Below are positions 52,751 to 61,408 of a stretch of DNA of 64,000 bases, in pieces; within the stretch, counting starts at the first letter, position 1; each line of letters opens with the position of its first letter. Origin of the DNA: JBDHWG01 sp046328525. GTDB lineage: Bacteria > Chloroflexota > Anaerolineae > Epilineales > JAHCIE01. Location of the stretch: contig JAXLWK010000010.1 of the NCBI GenBank assembly GCA_046328525.1, positions 124,001 to 188,000 of the forward strand, read 5' to 3'. The position numbers and the translations under genes were made by a program. The notes under the pieces were generated by a model. It worked only from the letters and a program-made list of their open reading frames with translations. It was not told where the DNA came from and made no database searches.

Positions 52751-53203
52751 CTAGAAATCCAGCTCGACGGTGTCGAGGGTGATGCCTTCGGGGTGGATGC
52801 GCAGGGAGAAGTGCCCCGCGTCGGTGTCCAGCGTCAGCCCGTAGACGCCCGGCGCGCGGGACGTGAACGCCACGCCGGTGAGCGTTTGCCCCTGGAGCGC
52901 CGCGAGCGCCTGGTTGACCTCGCCGGTCGCCGTCGTGACGGCGATGCCGCGCGGTGTCTTCTGGAACAGGCGCAGGAGCGCCTGCTCGCCCTCGGCGGTG
53001 TAGCGTTTGCGCAGGCGGCCGGTCTGCAGCCCCAGCTCCAGCAGGTTCTCCAGCATCGTCAGGTCCGCGCCGTCCACGCTGCCGCCGTCCAGCGCCGCTG
53101 CCAGGCGCTCATAGCGCCCGCGGATGCGCTCGTCCTGCACCGCGCCGGCCAGCGCCTGCGCCTCCTCAACAAGTAGCTCCCGTTCAATCGGGCCAATGTC
53201 CAT
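52751..53203 (-). CDS. Unknown 150-residue protein in the sulfate reduction operon
   Basis: I do not recognise a family. It starts MDIGPIERELLVEEAQALAG, has a helical first half (RYERLAAALDGG, MLENLLELGLQTGRLR) and a strand-rich second half (GIAVTTATGEVNQALAALQG, GVYGLTLDTDAGHFSLRIHP) ending DTVELDF. It has no membrane segment or cysteine pair. It lies 12 bases downstream of cysH and upstream of sat-cysC in the same orientation, so a role in sulfate assimilation, for example as a regulator or assembly helper, is plausible but unproven. Confidence 0.75.
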   Translation of the reverse strand: MDIGPIERELLVEEAQALAGAVQDERIRGRYERLAAALDGGSVDGADLTMLENLLELGLQTGRLRKRYTAEGEQALLRLFQKTPRGIAVTTATGEVNQALAALQGQTLTGVAFTSRAPGVYGLTLDTDAGHFSLRIHPEGITLDTVELDF

Positions 53204-53215
53204 GGGGTCCCTCCC

Positions 53216-53995
53216 TTAGTGCCTGTTCAGCAGCGCTTCCAGCTCGTGCTCGAAACCGCCGCTCTCGATGGGGCAGTGGATGCCGCACTCCTTGGGCGCG
53301 TTCTTCTCCCACCACCAGCGCCCGGCGCGCGGGTCCTCGCCCGTCTGGGTCGGCCGGGTGCAAGGCAGGCAGCCGATGCTCGTGTAGCCCTTGTCATACA
53401 GCTTGTGGTACGGCACGTCGTTCTCGCGGATGTAGTCCCACACCTCGTCCTCAGTCCAGTCGGCGAGGGGGTTGACCTTGACGATGCCGCCGTGGTCGTG
53501 GTCAATCTCGATCTTGCGGATGTTGGAGCGGCTGGCCCACTGGTCGCGGCGCAGGCCGGTCATCCAGCCGTCCAGCCCGTCGAGGACGCGGCGTAGCGGG
53601 TTGACCTTGCGCACCTCGCAGCACGCCAGGCGCAGGTTGACCGCCTTGTAGAACAGGTTGACGCCATGCTGGCGCGTCAAGGTCTCGACCTCGCGGGCGT
53701 CCGGCACGATGACCTCGACGGCGATGCCATAGCGGTCGCGCACCGCGTCCACCATGTCGTAGGTCTCCTGGGGCAGGCGGCCGGTGTCCACGGTGAACAC
53801 GCGCACATCCGGGTTGATGCGCCAGGCCATGTCCAGGATCGCCATGCCGTCGGCCTGGAAGCTCGTAAAGACGGCAATATGCGGGTGGAACTCCTCCAAG
53901 GCCCACTCGATCACGGCCTGGGGCGACTGGTCGTCGTACTCGATCGCCAGCTCGCCGGCTTCCAACTCGTCCAACAGATAGCGTGTCTCACTCAT
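53216..53995 (-). CDS. cysH: Assimilatory APS/PAPS reductase
   Basis: A 259-residue enzyme that reduces activated sulfate to sulfite. Nucleotide-binding marks are AVFTSFQADGMAILDM and VFTVDTGRLPQETYD. It has the CC (LACCEVRK) and CxxC (IGCLPCTRP) motifs that hold a 4Fe-4S cluster and the catalytic C-terminal KECGIHC. The 4Fe-4S type usually prefers APS over PAPS, though some accept both. ATG 53995 overlaps the end of the sulfite reductase gene by 8 bases; the frame upstream of it lies inside that gene. Confidence 0.94.
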   Translation of the reverse strand: MSETRYLLDELEAGELAIEYDDQSPQAVIEWALEEFHPHIAVFTSFQADGMAILDMAWRINPDVRVFTVDTGRLPQETYDMVDAVRDRYGIAVEVIVPDAREVETLTRQHGVNLFYKAVNLRLACCEVRKVNPLRRVLDGLDGWMTGLRRDQWASRSNIRKIEIDHDHGGIVKVNPLADWTEDEVWDYIRENDVPYHKLYDKGYTSIGCLPCTRPTQTGEDPRAGRWWWEKNAPKECGIHCPIESGGFEHELEALLNRH

Positions 53996-55676
53996 GGCGC
54001 CTCTCCCGGTGAACCGGTCTCCTTTGTTGCTCCGCGATAATCTCCGCCAGCGGCCTGGCCGTGGCGATGGCAATCAGCTCCTCGTCGGTGTGTCGGTCGG
54101 CGAACGCCTTGAAGCCGTCGCCGTCCAGGCGCTCGGCCAGGTACGCTCGAGCCAGGCGCTCGACATACAGATGCGCCTGGTCGGCGGGTACACGGCGGAC
54201 AATGGGCCGTCCAATCGCGGCATCCGCGCCCAGCCCGCCGCGCAAGTACATCTCGTAGGCTTCTTGTTTTTCGCCCTCGGCCCCGCGCTCCCTGGACGTG
54301 GTACCCTGGAGGCCGATGTCGCCGATCCAGTGGTGGCCGCACGCGTGGGGGCAGCCGTCCACGTTCAGGCGCAACCCCTCGACCTCGCGGCCCAGCGTGC
54401 GCTCCAGGTGGCCGACGATCTCTTCGAGCTTCGTCTTGGTCGCAGCGACGGCGTAGTTGCACAGGGGCTGGCCGGTGCAGGCGATGCTGGACGCCCGCAG
54501 GCGGTTGACGTCGAGGGGGAAGCCGATCTCGGCGACGCGAGCGACAACCTCGTCCACGCGGCCCTCCGGCACACCCGTGAGGATGAAATTCTGCTGGCGG
54601 GTCAGGCGGATGTCGCCGTCCAGTTCCTCGGCCAGGTCGGCCAGGCGGAGCATCTGGTCGCCCTTGATAACGCCAAGAAACACGGGGAAGCCAATGTAGT
54701 ACAGGCCGTCGCCCTTCTGGGGGTAGACGCCGATGTGGTCGCTCTCACTAAGAGGGGCCGGGGCGGTGAAGTCGGGCAGGCGGCGGCCGAGCCTGTCCTC
54801 GACGCGGCGGCGGTACTCCTCTGGCCCGATGTCGTCCACCATGAACTTGAGGCGGGCTTTGACGCGGGAGAGGCGGTACTTGAGCGTCTCCTGCCAGACG
54901 TCAATGATGGCGCGCAGAACGGGGATGGCCTCATCGTAGGCGACGAAGACACCCAGGTCGCGGGCGAGGCGCGGAACGGTGGACAGCCCGCCGCCGATGC
55001 GCACCGCGAACCCCTGTCGCCCATCCTTCTCGGCGCCGATGAGGGAGATGCAGTTGATCTCCGGCGCGTTGCACTGGTGGGCGCACGCCGCGATGGTAAT
55101 CTTGTGCTTGCGCGGGAGGTCGGAGTAGGCGGGGTTCCCGTAGAAGAACTGCGCCGCCTCCTCGATGAGGGGCCGCGTGTCGAACAGCTCGTTGCAGTCG
55201 AGGCCGGCGACGGGGCAGCCGGTGATGTTGCGCACAGTGTCGCCGCAGCCGCCGCGCATGTTCAACCCTACGCCGTCCAGGGTGTGCAGGAGGTCGGGCA
55301 GGTGGCGCAGCTCGATCCAGTGGAGCTGGATGTTCTGGCGCGTCGAAAGCTCGGCGTAGCCCGTCCCACGCGGCACAGAGAAGTCGGCGCTGCCGCGGCC
55401 GTAGCGGACGCACAGGTCGCCGATGGCGCGCAGCCCGGCCGGCGACAGGATGCCGCTGGGAATCTTGACGCGCAGCATGAAGAAGCCGATCTTGGGCTTG
55501 TCGTGGTAGAGACCGTACCACTGCAAGCGGACGATGTCTTCCTCGGCGATGTCCTCGTAGCCGCGGTCAATGAGCGCGGGCAGATCCTCGATGATGGCGA
55601 GGGGCGCCTTCTCTTTCTTTAACCGTTCGATAGAGTTGCGTTTCAGCACGAGGTCCCAGGTTGGGTCATCGGCCAT
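53988..55676 (-). CDS. Siroheme sulfite (or nitrite) reductase
   Basis: A 562-residue enzyme with two NIR/SIR half-domains. RGTGYAELSTRQNIQLHWIE and RLTRQQNFILTGVPEG are the paired substrate/siroheme loops. The coupled 4Fe-4S/siroheme cysteines are in ACTGQPLC and GCPHACGHHW. It reduces sulfite to sulfide with six electrons, probably from ferredoxin; homologues that reduce nitrite are hard to separate by motif, but the flanking cysH and sat-cysC genes favour sulfite. ATG 55676 has AAAGGAGA upstream. First gene of the operon and the target of the long leader. Confidence 0.93.
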   Translation of the reverse strand: MADDPTWDLVLKRNSIERLKKEKAPLAIIEDLPALIDRGYEDIAEEDIVRLQWYGLYHDKPKIGFFMLRVKIPSGILSPAGLRAIGDLCVRYGRGSADFSVPRGTGYAELSTRQNIQLHWIELRHLPDLLHTLDGVGLNMRGGCGDTVRNITGCPVAGLDCNELFDTRPLIEEAAQFFYGNPAYSDLPRKHKITIAACAHQCNAPEINCISLIGAEKDGRQGFAVRIGGGLSTVPRLARDLGVFVAYDEAIPVLRAIIDVWQETLKYRLSRVKARLKFMVDDIGPEEYRRRVEDRLGRRLPDFTAPAPLSESDHIGVYPQKGDGLYYIGFPVFLGVIKGDQMLRLADLAEELDGDIRLTRQQNFILTGVPEGRVDEVVARVAEIGFPLDVNRLRASSIACTGQPLCNYAVAATKTKLEEIVGHLERTLGREVEGLRLNVDGCPHACGHHWIGDIGLQGTTSRERGAEGEKQEAYEMYLRGGLGADAAIGRPIVRRVPADQAHLYVERLARAYLAERLDGDGFKAFADRHTDEELIAIATARPLAEIIAEQQRRPVHRERRHE

Positions 55677-56045
55677 CCGGTCGTCTCCTTTCAAATAAGC
55701 AAGACCAACACCGACGCGGTGAGACATGGCAAGGCACAGGCTTGTCACAGGGACGCAAAAGAGCCTGGGAGCAGAGTCCCAGGCTCTAGAACAAGCTATG
55801 CCTTGACGCTACCCCGGAGATGGCTTCGCCAGTCTCGCGGGGGCATGTCGCATCGCGTCGGTGTTGGTCTTCCTCGAACGAACGTACTACTCAGCCGGCG
55901 CGGTGCTTAATGCCCCCGCCGACTACAGATGCATCTCAGAGAGGTAGGCGCTATGCGCGCTTGGAAGAAAGGCTTACGTGGCACAGAGCTATCCTTTGGA
56001 GCGTGACAGAACGGTCCTATTCCGGTAACGCCGAGGTGCTAACGC
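55677..56045 (-). promoter_or_regulatory. Long structured leader of the sulfate reduction operon
   Basis: The predicted RNA runs about 370 nt from 56045 to the sulfite reductase ATG. GCGGGGGCAU (55919-55910) can pair with AUGCCCCCGC (55846-55837), closing a domain that includes a TGGC-gaa-GCCA-type hairpin downstream. An intrinsic terminator follows at 55787-55757. This is the layout of a riboswitch or other attenuator. I compared it by eye with SAM, cobalamin and T-box patterns and found no convincing match. Nothing protein-coding is evident in it. Confidence 0.6.
55757..55787 (-). terminator. Intrinsic terminator in the sulfate operon leader
   Basis: On the minus strand AGAGCCTGGGA pairs perfectly with TCCCAGGCTCT (11 bp, 6-nt loop), followed by TTTTGCG. 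It lies about 80 bases upstream of the sulfite reductase ATG. Confidence 0.8.
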
Positions 56046-56051
56046 TGTGAC

Positions 56052-56080
56052 ATTATACGGTGACTTTCAGCGCTTGTCAA
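56052..56080 (-). promoter_or_regulatory. Consensus promoter of the sulfate reduction operon
   Basis: TTGACA (56080-56075), 17 bp, TATAAT (56057-56052) on the minus strand: a full sigma-70 consensus. Confidence 0.85.
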
Positions 56081-56102
56081 GGGGTTTTCACGATTTTCAT
56101 CC

Positions 56103-56135
56103 GCAGGGCGCTCCGCGCCCCGCACCCCCGAAGAC
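56103..56135. repeat. GC palindromic element at the junction of rarA copy
   Basis: GCAGGGCGCTCCGCGCCC followed by CGCACCCCCGAAGAC. GGGCGC-TCC-GCGCCC is a hairpin. The same element, with a different hairpin loop, recurs inside the rarA copies at 56572-56605 and 62993-63026. Confidence 0.8.
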
Positions 56136-56170
56136 ATCTCCGCCTTCATCAAGTCCGTCCGCGGCTCCTT

Positions 56171-56212
56171 TGACCCGTCAACCTGCTACGGACTGACGCG
56201 GTTGACGGGTCA
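56171..56212. repeat. 13-bp inverted repeat inserted in the rarA copy
   Basis: TGACCCGTCAACC (56171-56183) and GGTTGACGGGTCA (56200-56212) are perfect complements around a 16-base centre. The other two rarA copies have only GAC at this position. Confidence 0.9.
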
Positions 56213-56571
56213 CCCCGACGCGGCGTTGTACTGGCTGGCGAAGATGATGCTGGCCGGCGAAGATCCGGAGTTCGTGATGCGGCGGCTGCTGATCCTGGCG
56301 GGCGAGGACATCGGGCTGGCGGATCCGAACGGCATCGTCGTGGTCACGGCCTGTGCCAACGCCTTGCAGTACGTGGGGCTGCCGGAAGCGAAGTTCCATT
56401 TGGCGATGGCAACTGTGTACCTGGCGACGGCGCCGAAGTCGAACACGATGACGCAGTACTTCGAGGCGGAACGAGTGATCCAGGAGGAGGGGGCCGGGGA
56501 GGTGCCGGTGCATCTGCGGGACGCGAGCTATAAGGGGGCGGCGCGGCTGGGACACGGCAAGGGCTACCACA

Positions 56572-56605
56572 GCAGGGCCGCAGACGGCCCCGCACCCCCG
56601 AAGAC
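56572..56605. repeat. GC palindromic element inserted in frame in the rarA copy
   Basis: GCAGGGCCGCAGACGGCCCC followed by GCACCCCCGAAGAC; hairpin GGGCCG-CAGA-CGGCCC. Absent from the full-length rarA at 40610-40630. Confidence 0.88.
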
Positions 56606-56851
56606 GCACAGCTACGAAGGTCACTGGGTGGCGCAGCAATACCTCCCCGACCTCCACAAAGACCGGCGCTTCTACAACCCCAGCGACCAAGGCTATGAAG
56701 CCGAGGTCAAGGCGCGGGTGGAGCGCTGGCGGTCCGTGGCGAAAGAGTGAAGAGCTAGCCCTCGTCAACCTGATTATCAGGCGAGTAGGTGGGACGAGCG
56801 GGAGGAATAAGGAGCGCATTTATGTCCTAGGTCGCCTACACGACATGTCAA

Positions 56852-58534
56852 TCAGGCTTTGGGATCGATGAGGTTATCCCAAAGCCCACCGAACGCGACC
56901 TGAATTTGCGAACAGGTGAGAGGTAGGACATGAACGTTTACCGCTGTTACCGCCGCGAGTATAGGGCTCGTCTTCGCGATCGCGTTGCAAATCGTCACGT
57001 CCATATCGTCTGTTGGACCTGGTTGATAAGGGATTAGGATGGAGAGGTTTGGATTCCCCTGCCGGATGATTTTGCTGTACTCGGAAATGGATTCGTATTT
57101 ATTCTTAGGCATGGTCTTCAATCTCAAGAACTCATAGAAGGTCGCGATCCTGAACTTGCGTGCAAAGGCATCGGCCGGGCGTGCTTCTTCGAGATCGTTG
57201 AACACCACTGCCGAGGTCTCGCTGTCCATCGTGAAGGAGCGTCGGTTGACGTTGGCCGAGCCGATTATGGCGATCTCGTCGTCCACAATCAGCGTCTTGG
57301 CGTGCATCCCGGGGTGATAGTGGTCGCGCTCGTAATACGTGCGGTCGATCATCGAGACCACCACCTTATCCGCCAATACCCCGTTCAGGATGGCGTCCAA
57401 AAATTCAGCCCGTTTTCGGTTGGGAATAAACACATCTGAGGTTGCAATCGAATCCTGAATCGCAATGAATAAGGGTCCACCGAAATGGGGGTCCTTGAGT
57501 TTCTTGTTGAGCGCCTGCGCCACGTCCACGTTGACAGCGTATTGGTCCTCAATATAGATGAACTGCCTGGCGTTATCAATGATCTTGAAATACGCTTCGC
57601 TCAGACTGCGGTCGGGATCACCCCCATCCACCCTGTTGTACGTGCCAACCACCTTGACATACGGATGCGGCGCCGCTGCCTCTTTCGGCGGGGTTTCGTC
57701 TTTGCCTCGCAGCTGGAAGGCCCCCGCCTCAGGGTGGTTCCGCCAGCGCTGCTTGAACTTCTGCAGTACATCGTGCGCCGCCGGACCTGCTAGTCGGCAG
57801 GCAGTATCATGTAAGGACGGAAAGCGGAAGTCTCGATTCCCGATCTCTGTAATCACCCGGTTCTTGTTGATATCGATGCCCCCACAGTAAGCGATCAGGC
57901 CTTTCTTGCCCTTGACGACGACTACCTTCTCGTGATGAGCACCGAGGGTCTGCGATGTGAGCACAGAGTTCAACGCCTTGCGTTCGGACGCCAGCTTGGC
58001 AGATAGTTTCAAAGGCCCTGATGCCAGAGTAGGATGCGAAGATGTCAAAGCTGTCAGAATAGAAGTTGTGATGACGCTCTGCCGTAGCGTCCCCTCCAGG
58101 ATTTGCATCAGCCTAATCATAAGAACGATGAGTGGGGTGAGAGTTTGGATCGCGTGTTTGGATTGTTGGGGAAAGAAGGTGTGTGGGTCGAGGAAGGCTT
58201 TGGTGTTCGGCAGTTTGTTCAAGCGCGGGATCGCATCAGCGTGCAGCTTGGCGTACTCCGGCAGTGGATTGTCCCAGATCAGGATACGGATCTCGGCGCC
58301 CTTGCCGGCGGCCCGCTGCAGCACATTGTACAGGGTCTGAGTTGAATCGCCCTTGACCAGGGGAAATCTGATATCCAGCATCCAGCCCAAGATATACACA
58401 TAACCCTGGGCCCCGGCTTCACCAGCGGTGTCGATCGCCTCAATGAGCGATTGGTAGTAGTCCTCCCCGTCCAGAAAGAACTCCACCTCGTTTCGGGTAG
58501 CCGTGGGGAACAGCTTCAGCCATTTTCCCGCCAT
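56852..58534 (-). CDS. Phospholipase D-family protein
   Basis: A 560-residue protein with two HKD-type motifs. Motif 1 (about residue 200) is LGAHHEKVVVVKGKKG followed by CGGIDINKNR, in which the aspartate of HxKxxxxD is replaced. Motif 2 (about 408) is a full HAKTLIVDDEIAIIGSANVN. PLD enzymes cleave or transfer phosphodiester head groups; some act on nucleic acids. There is no signal peptide. An internal run, KLSAKLASERKALNSVLTSQ, is helical. It starts 2 bases after the stop of the 939-residue protein gene, so both are one operon, downstream of an AraC-type regulator. The substrate is unknown. Confidence 0.85.
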   Translation of the reverse strand: MAGKWLKLFPTATRNEVEFFLDGEDYYQSLIEAIDTAGEAGAQGYVYILGWMLDIRFPLVKGDSTQTLYNVLQRAAGKGAEIRILIWDNPLPEYAKLHADAIPRLNKLPNTKAFLDPHTFFPQQSKHAIQTLTPLIVLMIRLMQILEGTLRQSVITTSILTALTSSHPTLASGPLKLSAKLASERKALNSVLTSQTLGAHHEKVVVVKGKKGLIAYCGGIDINKNRVITEIGNRDFRFPSLHDTACRLAGPAAHDVLQKFKQRWRNHPEAGAFQLRGKDETPPKEAAAPHPYVKVVGTYNRVDGGDPDRSLSEAYFKIIDNARQFIYIEDQYAVNVDVAQALNKKLKDPHFGGPLFIAIQDSIATSDVFIPNRKRAEFLDAILNGVLADKVVVSMIDRTYYERDHYHPGMHAKTLIVDDEIAIIGSANVNRRSFTMDSETSAVVFNDLEEARPADAFARKFRIATFYEFLRLKTMPKNKYESISEYSKIIRQGNPNLSILIPYQPGPTDDMDVTICNAIAKTSPILAAVTAVNVHVLPLTCSQIQVAFGGLWDNLIDPKA

Positions 58535-58536
58535 AG

Positions 58537-61356
58537 TCACACCTGCCTGCCGGTCTTCGGGTCGTAGGCCACTTCCACCGGCACCACCTGGTCGGTTGGG
58601 AGGATCTCGATCCACTGGTCGAAGATCTCGTAGTTTTTGCCGACGTTCAGCCGGAAGCTCCCCTCCAGCGGGAAAAAGCCGTGTTCGTACACCCGGTCGA
58701 TCGGTGTGGCCGTCACCAGGTTCTCATCGTCAACCAACGCCGGGTCGGCCACTTCGTCCTGCCGTGGGTATTTCCCCGTCTCGATGCCTTCCTGATATTT
58801 GCGCTCGATCTTTCTGGCCAGGTCCATCAGCACGTCGATCATGCGCTGCCCGTCCAGCGGTGCTCCGTTGATGTCCACCTCGTTAGGGTTGCTCGTGTGG
58901 TAGATCACATCGTCGGTGATGCCGTTCATACCCTCGACGCCTTTCAGCCAGTTAATCGCCGCCTGCTCTTTGCCCGGACGGATCGGCATCACCGCTTTCA
59001 CCCATGGAGCGTTCAGGAAGGCGTTGCGCATGTTGTCGCCGTCCAATTGCAGAAGCCAGCCGAGCGAACTCCCCATCTTCGCCGGTTCGGATTCGTCAGT
59101 GATATAGTAATTGTCCCGGTTGGCTTCCTCTACGCCACCCCACCCGACCGTGCTGGCGCTTAGGACATCGGGATTGTCGTTCGCCTCGGCGCTGCTTAGC
59201 CGGCTAAGCAGCCCCTTCTGCAGGACCGAGCCGGAAAGATCGACCGTGGGCGGAGTCGGCCCCAGATCCACGACGGGGGTCTCCTGCAATTGCTGCCGGC
59301 TGCGGTGCAACCGCGGCCGCCACCACTCGGGCGCCACGAAGTAGAGCATCTTCTCGACATCGAACATGGCGTTGATCAGTTCGGCGGCCACATGGCGCGT
59401 GCGATCGTCAGGCAACTCCACCCCGTGGAATAGCAAGTCCTGGATTAGCCGTCGGTAGACGACGATGCGCTCCTCTTCGCGCAGTTCGTCGCTCCGGCGG
59501 GTCGTAATGCGGCTCGCCAGGGTGACGCGGTCTTTGACCGTCTCCACGAAAGCCTTTTCATAGGCGGCTTTCTCCTGCTCTTTCATCAAGCCCAGATTCC
59601 CGGCATTCTTCTGGGCGATGGCAGCGTTGGCCTCCGCCGTCGGCGACCAATGCAGGATCAGCTTCACCTGGATGCTGTTTTGCCCCTGGAAATCTGCCGA
59701 GTCCAGGTGCAGAGAGAACTTAGCTTTGCTGTCGACGTTCTGGATATCACCCCTCCGCGAAACGCTCACTGGCTTGCCCTGTGGGTCGAATTCTACGCCC
59801 GTCAGCAAGTAGTTCGCCTTGGAGCAGATGAACTCCTGCGGGAAATCCGCCTGAATCTTCTCCAACACCCCGAACCATTCGTTGTTGTCGACCTCCACGC
59901 CATCCTTGTAGACCTCGCCCTCATTATCTGCCCCGGTGTCTTCGACCGAGATGAACGGGATCGTGGCGATCTTCTCTTCCTGGAAGGGCTGCAACAGCGG
60001 TATCTCTTCAGGGTGGGGAATGGCCCCAAGCTCGGCCGGCTTGGCAATGTGGACGAGCTTGGCGATCCCCAGGTCCCGGCCGGGGTCGTCCACGTAGGTT
60101 TGCCAGCAGACGAACGAACCGATGTCCTGCACTTGCACGCCGACCTGGCGCATTTTGCGTCGCAGCTCGTAGTTGATCAGTGACTGTGTGCTGTTGGCGA
60201 GCACGTGTTTGGTGCTGGAGACGTCGGTGAACTCGGTCACCGTCTTGAAGGTCGACTTGAAGTTCCTGCGAATCTGGGACGAGAGCTTCTCGGTTTGCTG
60301 CCGCATGAGCTTGTGGGTGACCTCCCGCGCGAGCTTTTGCGAGGTGTTGAAATCGAAGCTCGACGTGGCCTCGATGGAGGCATAGGAGGCCTTGACGCTA
60401 GCTCCGAACTTGATGTCCTGCTGATTATCCTCCTTGACCGCTTCTGAAATCTCCTCCTGTTCGGTGGTGGCCTTCTCTGCGCTTGTCACAATGTCGAGAG
60501 CGGATTCCAGCGTCTTCTCAACGATCAAGCGGCGGGTGTGAACTTCGAGTAGCTCGACACTCGAGCCCGGGCTGAGCCAGACATGGCTTTCGGGCGTGCC
60601 CAGGAACGTGTCCAACTCGAAGAAGTATTGCCGGAACAGGTGTACGACGCTGATCGGTGAGAGCACGACGCTCTTGAGATCCTCGACGTCGCTCGGGTCA
60701 AGATGCTCGATGTCCAGGTAGGCTTCGCTGCTATCGGTGGCGGTGAGCTTGCGGATCAGGGCCTGAGCCTGGTCGAGGTTGTCCTTCGTGTTGTAGAAGA
60801 TCTCCTTCAGGGCGTCGTGGGCGTTCTGCTGCTGCAGGAAGAGCAACGCCCCAGCGACCGCTGACTCGTACTGCACCTGGTGCTCGAAGGCGCCTCTCAC
60901 GATCTCCCTGCGCTTGTCGACCTCGGGCAGTCTATTGTAGGCGTTCGTATAGAACTCCACGACGTCCTTTTTGACGATGTTCTCAACCGTTTGAGGTGTG
61001 ATTACAGTCTTGAAGGCGGACGGACGCAGATCCTTGAAGGACGGGAGATTCTCAGCGATTTTCTGCAGCACCAGGCTATCGAAGCGACGGATCTTCCCGC
61101 CCTGCAGGATGCCTGGATCGATCTGGATCTCGGGATGGAAGTCGGCGTCGTAGCGAATATCGACGACAGCGGCGAACTCACGCTTGAGCTTGTCGAGCAG
61201 AAAAACCTTGTCGTTGTGAAAGCCCTGCTCGAACCGGTTGGCGATGCGCTTCGATTTCCAGCCGAGCAGCGGCTGGAAGACGCCGAACATTTCGCTTGCA
61301 TACGGTAGAACGAACGCGTACTGGGTCAGGTCCCTTATTCGTTTTACAGTTGTCAT
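58537..61356 (-). CDS. Large protein of unknown function, 939 residues, partner of the PLD
   Basis: I do not recognise this protein. ATG 61356 has GGGAGG 9 bases upstream. It begins MTTVKRIRDLTQYAFVLPYA. Residues about 100-300 are mostly helical; about 310-400 are rich in charged and Thr/Ser residues (EKATTEQEEISEAVKEDNQQ, KLARDVTHKLM-like LAREVTHKLMRQQTEKL) and may form a coiled coil. About 410-450 has MRQVGVQVQDIGSFVCWQTY. About 560-600 is a strand-rich module (KFSLHLDSADFQGQNSIQVK). A region with VAPEWWRPRLHRSRQQLQET follows, and the C-terminal 100 residues are Asp/Glu-rich, ending EILPTDQVVPVEVAYDP. It has no signal peptide, membrane helix, P-loop or known nuclease motif. It is translated immediately before the PLD. 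Confidence 0.75.
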   Translation of the reverse strand: MTTVKRIRDLTQYAFVLPYASEMFGVFQPLLGWKSKRIANRFEQGFHNDKVFLLDKLKREFAAVVDIRYDADFHPEIQIDPGILQGGKIRRFDSLVLQKIAENLPSFKDLRPSAFKTVITPQTVENIVKKDVVEFYTNAYNRLPEVDKRREIVRGAFEHQVQYESAVAGALLFLQQQNAHDALKEIFYNTKDNLDQAQALIRKLTATDSSEAYLDIEHLDPSDVEDLKSVVLSPISVVHLFRQYFFELDTFLGTPESHVWLSPGSSVELLEVHTRRLIVEKTLESALDIVTSAEKATTEQEEISEAVKEDNQQDIKFGASVKASYASIEATSSFDFNTSQKLAREVTHKLMRQQTEKLSSQIRRNFKSTFKTVTEFTDVSSTKHVLANSTQSLINYELRRKMRQVGVQVQDIGSFVCWQTYVDDPGRDLGIAKLVHIAKPAELGAIPHPEEIPLLQPFQEEKIATIPFISVEDTGADNEGEVYKDGVEVDNNEWFGVLEKIQADFPQEFICSKANYLLTGVEFDPQGKPVSVSRRGDIQNVDSKAKFSLHLDSADFQGQNSIQVKLILHWSPTAEANAAIAQKNAGNLGLMKEQEKAAYEKAFVETVKDRVTLASRITTRRSDELREEERIVVYRRLIQDLLFHGVELPDDRTRHVAAELINAMFDVEKMLYFVAPEWWRPRLHRSRQQLQETPVVDLGPTPPTVDLSGSVLQKGLLSRLSSAEANDNPDVLSASTVGWGGVEEANRDNYYITDESEPAKMGSSLGWLLQLDGDNMRNAFLNAPWVKAVMPIRPGKEQAAINWLKGVEGMNGITDDVIYHTSNPNEVDINGAPLDGQRMIDVLMDLARKIERKYQEGIETGKYPRQDEVADPALVDDENLVTATPIDRVYEHGFFPLEGSFRLNVGKNYEIFDQWIEILPTDQVVPVEVAYDPKTGRQV

Positions 61357-61408
61357 CTTAATTGCCTCCCGGGTTAAGTCGCTGTCGTTGTAGTATCGTA
61401 CTGCAGTT

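Larger units (their letters stand above)
56135..56750 (+). pseudogene. 5'-truncated rarA copy with two in-frame palindromic insertions
   Basis: About 200 codons that match rarA from ISAFIKSVRGS to the end (MLAGEDPEFVMRRL, AKFHLAMATVYLATAPKSNT, NPSDQGYEAEVKARVERWR). The first 180 or so codons of the full gene, including both Walker motifs, are absent. Two insertions keep the frame: about 42 net bases with a 13-bp inverted repeat at 56171-56212, and a 34-bp GC palindromic element at 56572-56605 (reading RAADGPAPPKT). It cannot encode a working ATPase. Nucleotide similarity to the intact gene and to the copy at 62259 is high, so the duplication looks fairly recent. Confidence 0.85.

Noticed and set aside
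55860..55925. T-box or SAM riboswitch in the sulfate operon leader
   Set aside because: A GCACCGCG string resembles part of the T-box sequence, but the UGG needed to pair with tRNA is absent and the order of elements is wrong; SAM-class core motifs are not present.
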